NCBI RefSeq assembly: GCF_011388215.1
Contig: NZ_CP049989.1
Location: 3,534,001 to 3,598,000, forward strand
DNA: 64,000 nucleotides
Direction: 5' to 3'
Source of the DNA: Hydrogenophaga crocea
GTDB taxonomy: Bacteria; Pseudomonadota; Gammaproteobacteria; Burkholderiales; Burkholderiaceae_C
Shown in pieces: positions 45,833 to 56,258 of this stretch. The position numbers and the translations under genes are program-made. How positions within the stretch are numbered: position 1 is the first letter of the stretch; every line of letters begins with the position of its first letter. The notes beneath the pieces are model-generated. The model worked only from the letters and a program-made list of their open reading frames with translations, was not told the origin of the DNA and searched no databases.

Positions 45833-47752
45833 TCAGGCGCGCCTGCGCGCGCGGCGCAGGCCCAGACCGGTGGCGAGCAGCACCAGCCCGGTCATCCAGC
45901 CCACGGGGCCGCCGCCACCGCCGGTGGGTGCGGGCGCGGGCGGCGAGACGCCGCGCACGATGATGGCGTCGCTGCCGCTCACGCCGTTGTTGTCGGTCAC
46001 GGTGAGGCGGAACACCCAGCGGCCCTCCACGGCAGGCAGCGTCAGGCTGGTGAGCGACGCGGTGTCGGCCGGAATCGCCACCGTGGGGCCGCTGTCCTGC
46101 GTCCAGCGGTAGGCCACCAGGTTGGAGCCGGGCAGCGCCACGCTGCCGCGGCCGTCCAGCGTGATGCTGGCGCCCGGCACGACCGTTCCCACGGGACGGA
46201 TGACCGCCGCGGGGCGCGTGGCCAGCTGCAGCGACACCTGCGCGTCGAGCAGGCCCGCCCCGCAGGTGGTGGTGGTGCAGTTGCACACGCCGGCGCTGGT
46301 GCCGGCGCAGGTGGTGCCCACGGGGCTGAGGTGCGGGCGCGCACCGGCCTGCATGCGTTCGATGAGCGCACGGGGGGTGAGCGAGGGGTTGAGCGCGAGC
46401 ATGAGGCTGGCCACCCCCGCCGCCTGCGGCGCCGCGAAGCTGGTGCCCTCTTCGTAGCCGTAGTTGTCGGCCGCCGGGGTGGTGGTCCCGCTGTTGGAGG
46501 TGCTGAGCAGCAGCCGGTCACCGCCGTTGAGGCCGGTGTACATGTAGCGCCGATCGCAGGTGGGCGCATCGCACGAGCCGCCGGGCGCCGAGAGGGCCAC
46601 GTTGGGGCCGAAGCTCGAGTAGTCGGTCTTGGCGCCGTCGCGGCGCACCGAGGCCACGGCCATCACGCCATCGCAATCCGCCGGACGCGTGAGGCTGCGC
46701 GCGCGGTTGCCCGCGGCGACCACGAGCAGGGCGCCCGCGGCGTTCACGTCGTCGACCATGCTCTGGTAGGCCGGGCTGCAGGCGGCGCTGCCGCCGAAGC
46801 TCAGGTTGATGACCCGCGCGGGGTTGAGGTTGACCGGCGCGCCCGCCACGGGCAGGCCCGCGGCCCAGCGCACGCCGTCGATCAGATCGGACACCAGCGC
46901 GCCGCACTTGCCCGAGACCCGCACCGGCACGATCTGCGCGCGCCAGTTCAGGCCGGCCACGCCCTGGCCGTTGTCGGTTTCCGCCGCGATCTGGCCAGCA
47001 ATGAAGGTGCCGTGCCAGGAGCTGTCGTCGATAAAACAGGACGCGAACAGCGGCTGGTTCGCCACATCGCTGGGCGAGACCCAGTCGCCGGGGTCGCTCG
47101 GGTCGGCATCGCGGCCGTCGCCGTCGTTGGCGACCAGCAGTTCGCTCACGAAGTCGTATCCCGGCAGGACCCGGCCCGCGAGGTCGGGGTGCGGGCGGAT
47201 GCCGCTGTCGACCACGGCCACCACGGTGCTGGGCGAGCCCACGCTCAGGTCCCAGGCGTTCTCCATGTTCAGGCCCGCGGGCTCACCGAAGGCGCCCGGA
47301 CCCTTGAGGTGCCACTGGCTGGCATAGAGAGCGTCGTTGGGAACGGCCTGCCGCTGCACCAGCACATTGGGCTCGACCCAGGCCACGTCGGGGTGCAGGC
47401 GCAGGCGGCGCATGGCGTCTTCGAGCGCACGGCCCTGGAGCGGCCGCTGGAAGCGCAGCAGTGCGGCGCGGCCGGCTTCGCCCGCGGCCTCGCCGCGGAC
47501 CCCGGCCTCGCGCGCGACGCGCGCCGTGAGTTCGCGCGAGCGCAGCGCGGCGCGCATCCAGGCGGCCTGGGCGCGGGCGCGCCCGTCGGCCCAGGGACCG
47601 CGGTCGGTTTCCTCGCGCGACAGCGGGTTCACCGCGTCGCGGTAGCCCACGATCACGCCAAAGGCGGGCGCGTCGGGCGCGGCCGCAAAAAGGGGAAGGG
47701 CGACGATCAGGCTGAAGGCCAGCAGGCACAGCCGCAGCAGGGCTCGATACAT
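45833..47752 (-). CDS. Secreted S8 subtilisin-like serine protease with GlyGly-CTERM-like tail
   Basis: 639 residues. Signal peptide (1-24), inhibitor-like propeptide (about 25-135), then the S8 domain with D182 (VVDSGIRPHPDL), H247 (SSWHGTFIAG), oxyanion N349 (VVAAGNR) and S438 (GTSFAAPQAAGVASL). A PKD-like beta domain (about 510-600) follows. The end is GGGGGPVGWMTGLVLLATGLGLRRARRR, a glycine run, one hydrophobic helix and a basic cluster, like GlyGly-CTERM sorting tails cut by rhombosortase. It should be secreted or surface-bound. ATG 47752 is chosen; the ORF start further upstream lacks a ribosome site. Confidence 0.92.
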   Translation of the reverse strand: MYRALLRLCLLAFSLIVALPLFAAAPDAPAFGVIVGYRDAVNPLSREETDRGPWADGRARAQAAWMRAALRSRELTARVAREAGVRGEAAGEAGRAALLRFQRPLQGRALEDAMRRLRLHPDVAWVEPNVLVQRQAVPNDALYASQWHLKGPGAFGEPAGLNMENAWDLSVGSPSTVVAVVDSGIRPHPDLAGRVLPGYDFVSELLVANDGDGRDADPSDPGDWVSPSDVANQPLFASCFIDDSSWHGTFIAGQIAAETDNGQGVAGLNWRAQIVPVRVSGKCGALVSDLIDGVRWAAGLPVAGAPVNLNPARVINLSFGGSAACSPAYQSMVDDVNAAGALLVVAAGNRARSLTRPADCDGVMAVASVRRDGAKTDYSSFGPNVALSAPGGSCDAPTCDRRYMYTGLNGGDRLLLSTSNSGTTTPAADNYGYEEGTSFAAPQAAGVASLMLALNPSLTPRALIERMQAGARPHLSPVGTTCAGTSAGVCNCTTTTCGAGLLDAQVSLQLATRPAAVIRPVGTVVPGASITLDGRGSVALPGSNLVAYRWTQDSGPTVAIPADTASLTSLTLPAVEGRWVFRLTVTDNNGVSGSDAIIVRGVSPPAPAPTGGGGGPVGWMTGLVLLATGLGLRRARRRA

Positions 47753-47849
47753 GGGGGGGGGTTTTAGCACGCACCCCTTAACGGCGATCCCCGCAACAGC
47801 ACCAACGCGTGGGATTTGCCCGCGGACGGAACGCCGTCCGACGCGCGCA

Positions 47850-48740
47850 TCAGGCCGGCGACCGGACGGGCAGGGTGTCGAACCAGGCCAGGGCCTCGTT
47901 CCACAGCGGCTGGGCGCGCGGCCGGAAGTAGCCCATGTGCCCGATCGGCCCGAGACCGCTGCGCCGCGAATCGAGCGTGACGGCGCGCACCGGGGCGTTG
48001 CGGTAGCCGGCCATGAAGGCGTCGCGCGAGGCCGGCGGGGCCCAGGCGTCGTCGATCGCGTTCACCGCGACGATGGGAAAGCGCACGGCGTCGAAGCGCG
48101 AGGTCACCTCGCGCATCTGCGGGTCGTCGAAGAAGTAGCGCGGGAAGCGGCACCAGTGGCGCCACTGGCGGTACACGTCGATCGGCAGGTCTTCGCCCAT
48201 GCCGAGCCGGCTCCAGGGCAGGTAACCGGCCACGCGCGTCATCACCGGGCCGAGCACGTTCCACATGAACTGCACGCGCAGGCGCTCGAGCGGCGGCATC
48301 CAGCCGTGCCAGCCTGCGCCGGTGGCGAAGGTGTAGGCGGCGTCCACCTGCTCGGGGTGGGGCAGCAGGCCCAGCGCATGGCCGCCATACGAATGGCCCA
48401 CCAGCCACAGCGGCACGCCCGGCGCGCGCATGGCCGCCACGCCCGCGGCCAGGTCGAGCCGGCCCCAGTCGAGGTAGTTCATGCGAAAGCCCTTGAGCGT
48501 CTTGGGCGCCGAGCGGCCGATGCCGCGGTAGTCGAGCGTGAGCACGTCCACGCCCTGGGCCGCCACGTGCTGGGCGAAGCGCTTGTAGAAGCCCTGCGGC
48601 ACGGCCGTGGCGCCGCCCACCACCAGGTGGGCGCGCGGCGGCGTGGGGCTGCGGTAGCGCAGCGCGGCCAGCGGGTAGCCGTCGGCGGCGTGCAGGGTGA
48701 GGGGTTCGGCGCGAATGGCGTCGGCGGCGGAGGCGGTCAT
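47850..48740 (-). CDS. Alpha/beta hydrolase, YheT/esterase-like
   Basis: 296 residues. The nucleophile elbow is GHSYGG (LVGHSYGGHALGLLPH), an acid residue lies in IDDAWAP and the catalytic histidine is probably in GPIGHMGYFRP. LTLDYRGIGRS and GFRMNYLDWGRLDL are family landmarks of a broad hydrolase group with medium-chain or lipid-type substrates. The substrate is not predictable. ATG 48740 overlaps the TetR stop by 4 bases, so the regulator and hydrolase are one transcription unit. Confidence 0.85.
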   Translation of the reverse strand: MTASAADAIRAEPLTLHAADGYPLAALRYRSPTPPRAHLVVGGATAVPQGFYKRFAQHVAAQGVDVLTLDYRGIGRSAPKTLKGFRMNYLDWGRLDLAAGVAAMRAPGVPLWLVGHSYGGHALGLLPHPEQVDAAYTFATGAGWHGWMPPLERLRVQFMWNVLGPVMTRVAGYLPWSRLGMGEDLPIDVYRQWRHWCRFPRYFFDDPQMREVTSRFDAVRFPIVAVNAIDDAWAPPASRDAFMAGYRNAPVRAVTLDSRRSGLGPIGHMGYFRPRAQPLWNEALAWFDTLPVRSPA

Positions 48741-49360
48741 GGCAGGGGCTCCTTCGGAGGGGCGGGGGACTCGGGCGCGGCCAGCAGGGCCAGCAGGGTG
48801 TCGGCGATGCGGTCGAGCGGTTCGGTGCTGTGCGCCACGCGCGCCTGCAGCAGGCCGCCCTCGTAGGCCGCGACCACCAGGGCCGCGATGCCTTCTGCAC
48901 GGGGCGCCGGCATGCCCGCGCCGCGCAGGCCCTGGGCGATGCGCTCGCGGATGCGCGCGAAAGCCCGGGCGAGCGCGTCGCGCAGGGCCTGGTCGGCCGG
49001 GGTGGATTCGAGCGCCACGGTGGCCAGCGGGCAGCCGACCTCGAAGCCGCTCTCGCTGAGCCGGCCGGTGGCGCGCGACATCCACAGACGCAGGGCGTCG
49101 AGCGGGTCGGGCGTGGCCTGGAGCAGCCGGTCGAGGCCGTCGCTCATGCGCTCGACCACGGTGTCGATCGCGGCCACCGCGAGGGCGGTCTTGCCGCCCG
49201 GGAAGTGGTGGTACAGCACGCCCTTGGGCGCTTGCGCGGCCTGCAACAGCTCGGTCAGGCCGATGCCGTGCAGGCCGCGCCGGCGCAGGGCGTCGGTCAT
49301 GGCGGCGATCAGGCGCTCGCGCGCGGGCTCGAAGGGCGGGGGAGCGGGCATGCGCGGCAT
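48737..49360 (-). CDS. TetR-family transcriptional regulator
   Basis: 207 residues. The N-terminal helix-turn-helix is GLTELLQAAQAPKGVLYHHFPGGK, a TetR/AcrR pattern of the YxaF/LmrA subgroup (HFPGGK), whose C-terminal ligand domain here includes FEVGCPLATVALE. It probably represses its own operon. The palindrome CTAGACCGATCGGTCTAG (49364-49381) ends 4 bases upstream of the start codon at 49360. An internal ATG (M4, MPAPPP) is an alternative start. It is divergent from the SMR efflux gene, which may share the operator. Confidence 0.9.
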   Translation of the reverse strand: MPRMPAPPPFEPARERLIAAMTDALRRRGLHGIGLTELLQAAQAPKGVLYHHFPGGKTALAVAAIDTVVERMSDGLDRLLQATPDPLDALRLWMSRATGRLSESGFEVGCPLATVALESTPADQALRDALARAFARIRERIAQGLRGAGMPAPRAEGIAALVVAAYEGGLLQARVAHSTEPLDRIADTLLALLAAPESPAPPKEPLP

Positions 49361-49363
49361 TCT

Positions 49364-49381
49364 CTAGACCGATCGGTCTAG
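49364..49381. promoter_or_regulatory. TetR operator palindrome
   Basis: A perfect 18-base palindrome, CTAGACCGATCGGTCTAG, just upstream of tetR. The core TAGACC-GATC-GGTCTA is the usual operator type for YxaF/LmrA-like TetR proteins. It lies between tetR and the divergent SMR gene. Confidence 0.85.
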
Positions 49382-49485
49382 CGTCAAGCCGCGGCCCGGG
49401 GTGCGCTGTCGTGCCCGCGACGCGGGACGGCGGAGAATCGGCGGCCCGGGGGCACACGCCTTGCCCGCCACCCCAACACCTGCCC

Positions 49486-49824
49486 ATGTCCGCCACCACC
49501 TACCTCTACCTGGGCATCGCCATCGTTGCCGAGGTGGCCGCCACCACCGCCCTCAAGGCCTCCGACGGCTTCACCCGCCTGCTGCCCAGCATCGGCGTGG
49601 TGATCGGCTACGCGATCGCCTTCTATTGCTTGGCGCTCACGCTGCGCACCTTGCCCGTGGGCGTGGCGTACGCGATCTGGTCGGGCGTGGGCATCGTGCT
49701 GGTGTCGCTGCTGGGCTGGCTGGTGTACCGGCAGACGCTGGACGCGGCCGCGCTGCTGGGCATGGGTCTGATCATCGCGGGCGTGCTGGTGATCAACCTG
49801 TTCTCGAAAACCGCCGGCCACTGA
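49486..49824 (+). CDS. Small multidrug resistance (SMR) efflux protein
   Basis: 112 residues, four membrane helices. The essential membrane glutamate lies in IAIVAEVAATTALKAS (E16). LPVGVAYAIWSGVGIV and the third-helix pattern are typical of the EmrE/QacE branch, which exchanges protons for quaternary cations as a dimer. ATG 49486 is fixed by length. Divergent placement from the TetR gene suggests possible co-regulation, but the promoter was not resolved. The gene ends just before a terminator shared with gapA. Confidence 0.92.
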   Translation: MSATTYLYLGIAIVAEVAATTALKASDGFTRLLPSIGVVIGYAIAFYCLALTLRTLPVGVAYAIWSGVGIVLVSLLGWLVYRQTLDAAALLGMGLIIAGVLVINLFSKTAGH

Positions 49825-49834
49825 GGCGCGCCCA

Positions 49835-49859
49835 CGAAAAAGGCGCCCGAAGGCGCCTT
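49835..49859 (-). terminator. Terminator of gapA
   Basis: AAGGCGCC-CGAA-GGCGCCTT (49840-49859), preceded on the plus strand by three A, reads on the minus strand as an 8-bp hairpin followed by TTTTT, 22 bases after the gapA stop. It could also weakly end the convergent SMR transcript. Confidence 0.8.
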
Positions 49860-49881
49860 CCGTGCGGACCGGTGATGCGGC

Positions 49882-50913
<1,032 letters not shown>

Positions 50914-52971
50914 TCACTGCTGCGCGAGCACGGCGCGCACCGTGTCCGCCACGTTCTCGGGGGTGAAGCCGAAGTGCTTGAACAGCACCGGCGCCGGGGC
51001 CGACTCGCCGTAGGTGTCGATGCCCACGACGGCGGACACGCCGTACTTCCACCAGAAATCGCTCACGCCCATTTCCACCGCCACGCGCGGCAGGCCGGCG
51101 GGCAGCACGGCCTTCTTGTAGGCCGCGCTCTGGCGGTCGAAGCGGTTGGTGCCGGGCATGGAGACCACGCGCACCGCAATGCCGTGCGCCTTGGCGAGCA
51201 GTTCCTGCGCCTTGAGCGCGAGCTGCACCTCGGAGCCGGTGGCGATGATCACCGCCTGGGCCTTCTTCTTCAGGCCCACCTCGGCGGGCTCGGCCAGCAC
51301 GTAGGCGCCCTTGGCGATGTCGCTCAGGTCTTTCTTGGGTGCGTAGGGCAGGTTCTGGCGCGACAGCAGCAGCGCGGTGGGCTTGTCGCGGTTCTCCAGC
51401 GCCACGGCCCAGGCCACCGCGGTCTCGGCGGTGTCGGCAGGGCGCCAGACGTCGAGGTTGGGGATCAGGCGCAGGCTCGCGGCGTGCTCGATCGACTGGT
51501 GCGTGGGGCCGTCTTCGCCCAGGCCGATGGAGTCGTGCGTGAACACGTGGATCACGCGCTGCTTCATCAGCGCGGCCATGCGGATGGCATTGCGCGAGTA
51601 GTCGCTGAAGGTCAGGAAGGTGCCGCCGTAGGGGATGTAGCCGCCGTGCAGCGCCACGCCGTTCATGATGGCGGCCATGCCGAACTCGCGCACGCCGTAG
51701 TTGATGTGGCGGCCCAGGCGGCCCTGCTCGTCGCGCACCACCTCGCCCGCGAGGTCCACGCGCAGCGCGGGCGTGGCCTTGGTGTTGGTGAGGTTGGAGC
51801 CGGTGAGGTCGGCGCTGCCGCCCAGCAGCTCGGGCAGCGCGGCGGTGAAGAGTTCGAGCGCGAGCTGGCTGGCCTTGCGGCTGGCCACGGTCTCGGCCTT
51901 GGTGTGGGCCTGCACCGCCGCGTCCACCGCCACCTGGGCGAAGTTCTTGGGCAGCTCGCCCTTCATGCGGCGCAGGAACTCGGCGGCGAGTTCGGGGTGC
52001 GCGGCGCGGTAGGCATCGAAGCGCGTGTTCCAGTCGGCCTCGGCGCTCAGGCCGGCGGCCTTGGCGTCCCAGCCGGCGTACACCTCGTCGGGGATCACGA
52101 AGGGCTCGTGCGACCAGCCCAGCGCTTCGCGCGTGAGCTTGATCTCGTCGGGGCCCAGCGGCTCGCCGTGCGCCTTGGCGGTGTTGGCGCGGTTCGGGCT
52201 GCCCTTGCCGATGTGGGTCTTGCAGATCACCAGGCTGGGCGCGTCGGCGTGGCGCTTGGCGTCGGCGATGGCGCGGTCCACCGCGTCCACGTCGTGGCCG
52301 TCGATGGGGCCGATGACGTTCCAGCCGCAGGCCGCGAAGCGCAGCGCGGTGTTGTCGATGAACCAGGGCGTGACCTTGCCATCGATCGAGATGCCGTTGT
52401 CGTCGTACAGCGCCACGAGCTTGTTGAGCTTCCAGGCGCCGGCCAGGGCCACGGCTTCGTGGCTGATGCCTTCCATGAGGCAGCCGTCACCCAGGAACAC
52501 GTAGGTGTGGTGATCGACCACGGTGTGGCCGGGGCGGTTGAATTCGGCGGCCAGCAGCTTCTCGGCCAGCGCCATGCCCACCGCGTTGGTGATGCCCTGG
52601 CCCAGCGGACCGGTGGTGGTTTCCACGCCGGGGGTGATCCCGACCTCGGGGTGGCCCGCGGTCTTGCTGTGCAGCTGGCGGAAGTTCTTGAGCTCCTCGA
52701 TCGGCAGCGCATAGCCCGTGAGGTGCAGCAGCGCGTAGATCAGCATCGAGCCGTGACCGTTGGACAGCACGAAGCGGTCGCGGTCGGCCCAGTGCGGGTT
52801 CACCGGGTTGTGCTTGAGGTGGCGGCCCCACAGCGCGACGGCCATGTCGGCCATGCCCATGGGCGCACCCGGGTGGCCGGAGTTGGCGGCCTGAACGGCG
52901 TCCATCGCGAGGGCGCGGATGGCGTTGGCCAGAACCAGGGGGGAAGCGGTGACGACGGCAGAGTCGCTCAT
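50914..52971 (-). CDS. tkt: Transketolase
   Basis: 685 residues. It moves two-carbon units between sugar phosphates in the pentose phosphate or Calvin pathways, using thiamine diphosphate. The TPP motif is [18 protein letters not shown]...LYDDN, and [14 protein letters not shown] and [14 protein letters not shown] are conserved. ATG 52971 is chosen because MSDSAVV precedes the standard start region; the extra 50 codons upstream lie in the intergenic zone. No Calvin-cycle genes are adjacent. A candidate promoter is at 53043. Confidence 0.97.
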   Translation of the reverse strand: MSDSAVVTASPLVLANAIRALAMDAVQAANSGHPGAPMGMADMAVALWGRHLKHNPVNPHWADRDRFVLSNGHGSMLIYALLHLTGYALPIEELKNFRQLHSKTAGHPEVGITPGVETTTGPLGQGITNAVGMALAEKLLAAEFNRPGHTVVDHHTYVFLGDGCLMEGISHEAVALAGAWKLNKLVALYDDNGISIDGKVTPWFIDNTALRFAACGWNVIGPIDGHDVDAVDRAIADAKRHADAPSLVICKTHIGKGSPNRANTAKAHGEPLGPDEIKLTREALGWSHEPFVIPDEVYAGWDAKAAGLSAEADWNTRFDAYRAAHPELAAEFLRRMKGELPKNFAQVAVDAAVQAHTKAETVASRKASQLALELFTAALPELLGGSADLTGSNLTNTKATPALRVDLAGEVVRDEQGRLGRHINYGVREFGMAAIMNGVALHGGYIPYGGTFLTFSDYSRNAIRMAALMKQRVIHVFTHDSIGLGEDGPTHQSIEHAASLRLIPNLDVWRPADTAETAVAWAVALENRDKPTALLLSRQNLPYAPKKDLSDIAKGAYVLAEPAEVGLKKKAQAVIIATGSEVQLALKAQELLAKAHGIAVRVVSMPGTNRFDRQSAAYKKAVLPAGLPRVAVEMGVSDFWWKYGVSAVVGIDTYGESAPAPVLFKHFGFTPENVADTVRAVLAQQ

Positions 52972-53042
52972 GGAGACCTCGGGTGGGGACGCGGGCGCGG
53001 CGCAGACCGTCGTGCACGGCCCGGCCTGGGTAGAAACCCGGA

Positions 53043-53048
53043 ATTTTA
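53043..53048 (-). promoter_or_regulatory. Candidate -10 box for tkt-gapA
   Basis: Minus-strand TAAAAT preceded by GC, about 72 bases upstream of ATG 52971, the same octamer as upstream of the GST gene at 18267. No firm -35 was found. Confidence 0.4.
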
Positions 53049-53147
53049 GCGGCTGGGCTCCGGTCCCCCGGTCTCGCGATACCCAACGGGGTGGGGGCCA
53101 CCGCGTACAGCCGAGGCGCAACGCCGGCTACAGTGGGGGCTTCAACC

Positions 53148-53873
53148 ATGGTCTCCACCGCCCAAGCCATCGTCCTTGCCGCCGGCCGCGGCAACCGCAT
53201 GCGCCCGCTCACCGACCGCGTGCCCAAGCCCTTGCTCGCGGTGAAGGGCCGCTCCTTGCTGCGCTGGCACGTGGACGCGCTGGCCGATGCGGGCGTGGAC
53301 CGGCTGGTGATCAACACCGCCTGGCTCGGCGAGCAGATTCCCGCGCATTTCGGGCCCCGCCCGCACAGCAGCGCCGGCCGGCCCGTGACCATCGCCTACT
53401 CGGCCGAGGGCGAGGACTTCGGCTACGCGCTCGAAACGGCGGGCGGCATCGCGCGCGCGCTGCCGCTGCTCGACACGCGGTTCTGGGTGGTGGCGGGCGA
53501 CGTGTACGCGCCGGGCTTTCCCTTCGATCCCGCAGCGCTCGAGCGCTTCGCGCGCAGCGACCGCCTCGCGCATCTGTGGCTGGTCCCCAACCCGGCGCAC
53601 AACCCGCGGGGCGATTTCGGACTCGGCGCCGACGGGCTGGCCGTCAACGGCGGGGCCGAGCGCTTCACGTACAGCACCATCGGGCTGTACCGGCGCGAGT
53701 TGTTCGAGCCGCCCTGGTGCGAGATCCACCCGGGCAACCCGCAGGGCACGGCCGAGCCGCTCGCGCCGCTGCTGCGCCGGGCCATGGACGCGGGCCGCGT
53801 GAGCGCCGAGCTCTACACCGGCCCCTGGACCGACGTGGGCACGCCCGAACGCCTGGCCGAACTGAATGCATAA
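53148..53873 (+). CDS. murU: N-acetylmuramate-1-phosphate uridylyltransferase-like nucleotidyltransferase
   Basis: 241 residues. AIVLAAGRGNRMRPLTDRVPKPLLAV is the nucleotidyltransferase motif; WVVAGDVYAPGFPFD and YSTIGLYRRELFEPP fit the MurU branch, which makes UDP-MurNAc in cell-wall recycling. MurU normally works with the kinase AmgK. No amgK gene is next to it here. The same fold is used by mannose- and glucose-1-phosphate enzymes, so the sugar is uncertain. Start ATG 53148 is fixed by homology. The next gene starts 16 bases later. Confidence 0.82.
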   Translation: MVSTAQAIVLAAGRGNRMRPLTDRVPKPLLAVKGRSLLRWHVDALADAGVDRLVINTAWLGEQIPAHFGPRPHSSAGRPVTIAYSAEGEDFGYALETAGGIARALPLLDTRFWVVAGDVYAPGFPFDPAALERFARSDRLAHLWLVPNPAHNPRGDFGLGADGLAVNGGAERFTYSTIGLYRRELFEPPWCEIHPGNPQGTAEPLAPLLRRAMDAGRVSAELYTGPWTDVGTPERLAELNA

Positions 53874-53889
53874 ACGGGAGAATGCCGCG

Positions 53890-55287
53890 ATGGACGCCTC
53901 GACCCATTTCCGCCTTTATGCCGAGCGCCGCGCGCGCCTGGCCTCGCAACTCGGCCCCGGGGGCATTGCCATCGTGCCGACCGCGCTGGAACGCCCGCGC
54001 AACCGCGACACCGACTTCCTTTACCGCCACGACAGCTATTTCTATTACCTGAGCGGCTTCACCGAACCCCAGGCCTGGCTGCTGATCACGGCCGAAGGGC
54101 GCACGACGCTGTTCTGCCAGCCCAAGGACCTCGAGCGCGAGATCTGGGACGGCATCCGCCTCGGACCCGAGGCCGCGCCCGCCGCGCTCGGCGTGGACGA
54201 AGCGTTCGCGGTCACCGAGCTCGACCAGCGCCTGCCGCGCCTGCTCGAGAACCGCGCGGTGGTCTGGTTCCCGTTCGCCACCCACGCGGGCCTCGAAGGC
54301 CGCATCGACGGCTGGCTGCAGAAGGTGCGTGCGCGTGTGCGCTACGGCGCGCTGTGCCCCGAGACCCAGCGCGACCTGTGCACGCTGCTCGATGAAATGC
54401 GGCTCGTGAAGGACGCGCACGAACTCGACATCATGCGGCGCGCCTCGAAGATCAGCGCGCGCGCCCACATCCGCGCCATGCAGCGCAGCGCGGCCATGCT
54501 GCGCGCGGGCCAGGACGTGCGCGAGTACCACCTCGACGCCGAGCTGCTGCACGAGTTCCGCCAGGGCGGCTCGCAGTACCCGGCCTACGGCAGCATCGTC
54601 GCCGCAGGGGCGAACGCCTGCATCCTCCATTACCGCGCCGACGCCGCGCCGATCCGCGACGGCGAGCTGGTGCTGATCGACGCCGGCTGTGAGCTCGACG
54701 GCTACGCGAGCGACATCACGCGCACGTTTCCGGCCAACGGCCGCTTCACGGGGCCGCAGCGCGCCGTGTACGAGCTGGTGCTCGCGAGCCAGGACGCGGC
54801 AGTGGCGGCCACGCGGGCCGGCGCGCGCTTTGTCGACCCGCACGAAGCCACGGTCAGGGTGCTGTCGCAGGGCCTGCTCGACCTGGGTCTGCTCGACAAG
54901 ACCAAGGTGGGCACGGTCGACGACGTGATCGCCAACCGCCATTACTTCCAGTTCTACATGCACCGCACCGGCCACTGGCTGGGCATGGACGTGCACGACT
55001 GCGGCAGTTACGTGGAGCCTTCGGAAGTGGGCAAGGTGAGCGAGCGCAAGGACCCGCTGTCGGGCGAGACCATCAAGGACCGGCCGAGCCGCGTGCTGCG
55101 GCCGGGCATGGTGCTCACGATCGAGCCCGGGCTCTACATCCGTCCCGCCGAAGGCGTGCCCGAGCGCTTCTGGAACATCGGCATCCGCATCGAGGACGAT
55201 GCGGTGGTCACGGAAAGCGGCTGCGAACTGATCACGCGCGACGTGCCGGTGGACCCCGACGCGATCGAAGCGCTCATGCGCGGCTGA
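53890..55287 (+). CDS. pepP: Xaa-Pro aminopeptidase (PepP type)
   Basis: 465 residues. It removes N-terminal residues before proline. The C-terminal pita-bread domain has the five metal ligands in DAGCELDGYASDITRTF (two Asp), HRTGHWLGMDVHD (His), TIEPGLY (Glu) and GIRIEDD (Glu). The N-terminal AMP_N domain begins FRLYAERRARLA. ATG 53890 follows GGGAG; an upstream in-frame ATG at 53866 overlaps the murU end and is less likely. It is probably co-transcribed with murU. Confidence 0.95.
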   Translation: MDASTHFRLYAERRARLASQLGPGGIAIVPTALERPRNRDTDFLYRHDSYFYYLSGFTEPQAWLLITAEGRTTLFCQPKDLEREIWDGIRLGPEAAPAALGVDEAFAVTELDQRLPRLLENRAVVWFPFATHAGLEGRIDGWLQKVRARVRYGALCPETQRDLCTLLDEMRLVKDAHELDIMRRASKISARAHIRAMQRSAAMLRAGQDVREYHLDAELLHEFRQGGSQYPAYGSIVAAGANACILHYRADAAPIRDGELVLIDAGCELDGYASDITRTFPANGRFTGPQRAVYELVLASQDAAVAATRAGARFVDPHEATVRVLSQGLLDLGLLDKTKVGTVDDVIANRHYFQFYMHRTGHWLGMDVHDCGSYVEPSEVGKVSERKDPLSGETIKDRPSRVLRPGMVLTIEPGLYIRPAEGVPERFWNIGIRIEDDAVVTESGCELITRDVPVDPDAIEALMRG

Positions 55288-55290
55288 GGC

Positions 55291-55596
55291 TCATTGCAGC
55301 GTGCGGTGCTCGGGCATGGGCGTGAGGCCCGGCGACGGCGCCGCCGCGCTGCCGAGTTCGAGCAGCCAGCGCGCGCTCAGGCGGCCGAGCAGCAGCCGCA
55401 TCGGTGCCGACAAGGCCGGGTGCTGCGACAGCTCGGTGAGGTTGCTCACGACCTTGCCCACCATCAGTTCGCGCTGCCGCACCGGCCCGGTGTGCTGCGC
55501 GCAACCCGTCATGAGCGCGAGCGTGCCGGCGAGCAGGGCCTCGGTCGGCGGCAGCGTGTACTCCTCATCGGACGGGCGCATCGGATCGGTTTTCAT
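55291..55596 (-). CDS. Hypothetical protein divergent from bacterioferritin
   Basis: 101 residues, no recognised domain. It is alanine/leucine-rich and mostly helical (ALLAGTLALMTGCAQ, LMVGKVVSNLTELSQHP, MRLLLGRLSARWLLELG) with a proline-rich end. It has no signal peptide. ATG 55596 is supported by context: a Fur-like box lies about 30 bases upstream, shared with the bfr gene on the other strand. An iron-linked role is suggested by placement only. Confidence 0.65.
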   Translation of the reverse strand: MKTDPMRPSDEEYTLPPTEALLAGTLALMTGCAQHTGPVRQRELMVGKVVSNLTELSQHPALSAPMRLLLGRLSARWLLELGSAAAPSPGLTPMPEHRTLQ

Positions 55597-55625
55597 GGGT
55601 GCTCCAGCAGTGACTGGGGACCATC

Positions 55626-55648
55626 ATATGAGAACAATTCTTATTTGC
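55626..55648. promoter_or_regulatory. Candidate Fur box between the hypothetical gene and bfr
   Basis: ATATGAGAACAATTCTTATTTGC resembles the Fur consensus (GATAATGATAATCATTATC), with AGAA/TTCT inverted halves around CAAT. It is AT-rich in a GC-rich region, upstream of both divergent genes. Confidence 0.65.
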
Positions 55649-55721
55649 AAGCAAGCCACCCCGCGGCGGCCGTGGGCTTCGGCCCACAATGCCGCCTCCC
55701 CTCACCGCGAAAGGAGCAGCC

Positions 55722-56198
55722 ATGAAAGGCGATGAAAAAGTCATTGCACACCTGCAAGCCCAGCTCAAGAACGAGCTGACGGCCATCAACCAGTACTTCC
55801 TGCACTACCGCATGCTCAAGCATTGGGGCCTGGACAAGCTGGCCAAGAAGGAATACGAGGAATCGATCGGCGAGATGAAGCACGCCGACCAGCTCATGGA
55901 CCGCATCTTCATGCTCGACGGCCTGCCCAACCTGCAGGACCTGGGCAAGCTGCACATCGGCGAAGACGTGCCCGAACTGCTCAATTGCGACCTGCAGCTC
56001 GAGCGCGGTGCCCAGGCCACCATCAAGGACGGCATCGCCCACTGCGAATCCGTGCGCGACTACGTCTCGCGCGACATCCTGCAAGGCATCCTCGACGACA
56101 CCGAGGAGCACATCGACTTCCTCGAAACCCAGATCGATCTGATCGGCAAGGTCGGCCTGCAGAACTACCTGCAGAGCCAGATGGGCTCCGTGAGCTGA
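55722..56198 (+). CDS. bfr: Bacterioferritin
   Basis: 158 residues, the standard size. It stores iron in a 24-mer with di-iron ferroxidase sites. Ligands E18, E51, H54 and E94-type, E127 and H130 region are in place, and M52 (GEMKHAD) is the haem axial ligand, so this is a haem-binding bacterioferritin. ATG 55722 follows AGGAG 5-9 bases upstream. Fur boxes upstream of bfr and bfd suggest iron control. A hairpin (56213-56235) ends the gene. Confidence 0.96.
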   Translation: MKGDEKVIAHLQAQLKNELTAINQYFLHYRMLKHWGLDKLAKKEYEESIGEMKHADQLMDRIFMLDGLPNLQDLGKLHIGEDVPELLNCDLQLERGAQATIKDGIAHCESVRDYVSRDILQGILDDTEEHIDFLETQIDLIGKVGLQNYLQSQMGSVS

Positions 56199-56212
56199 TC
56201 GCGATCGGACGC

Positions 56213-56235
56213 GGCACCGCCCGTCGGGCGGTGCC
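56213..56235 (+). other. Strong GC-rich hairpin after bfr
   Basis: GGCACCGCCC-GTC-GGGCGGTGCC is a 10-bp perfect stem starting 14 bases past the bfr stop. No T run follows, so it may protect mRNA or work with Rho. Confidence 0.55.
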
Positions 56236-56258
56236 CTGGGGGCATTGCGCAATGAATA

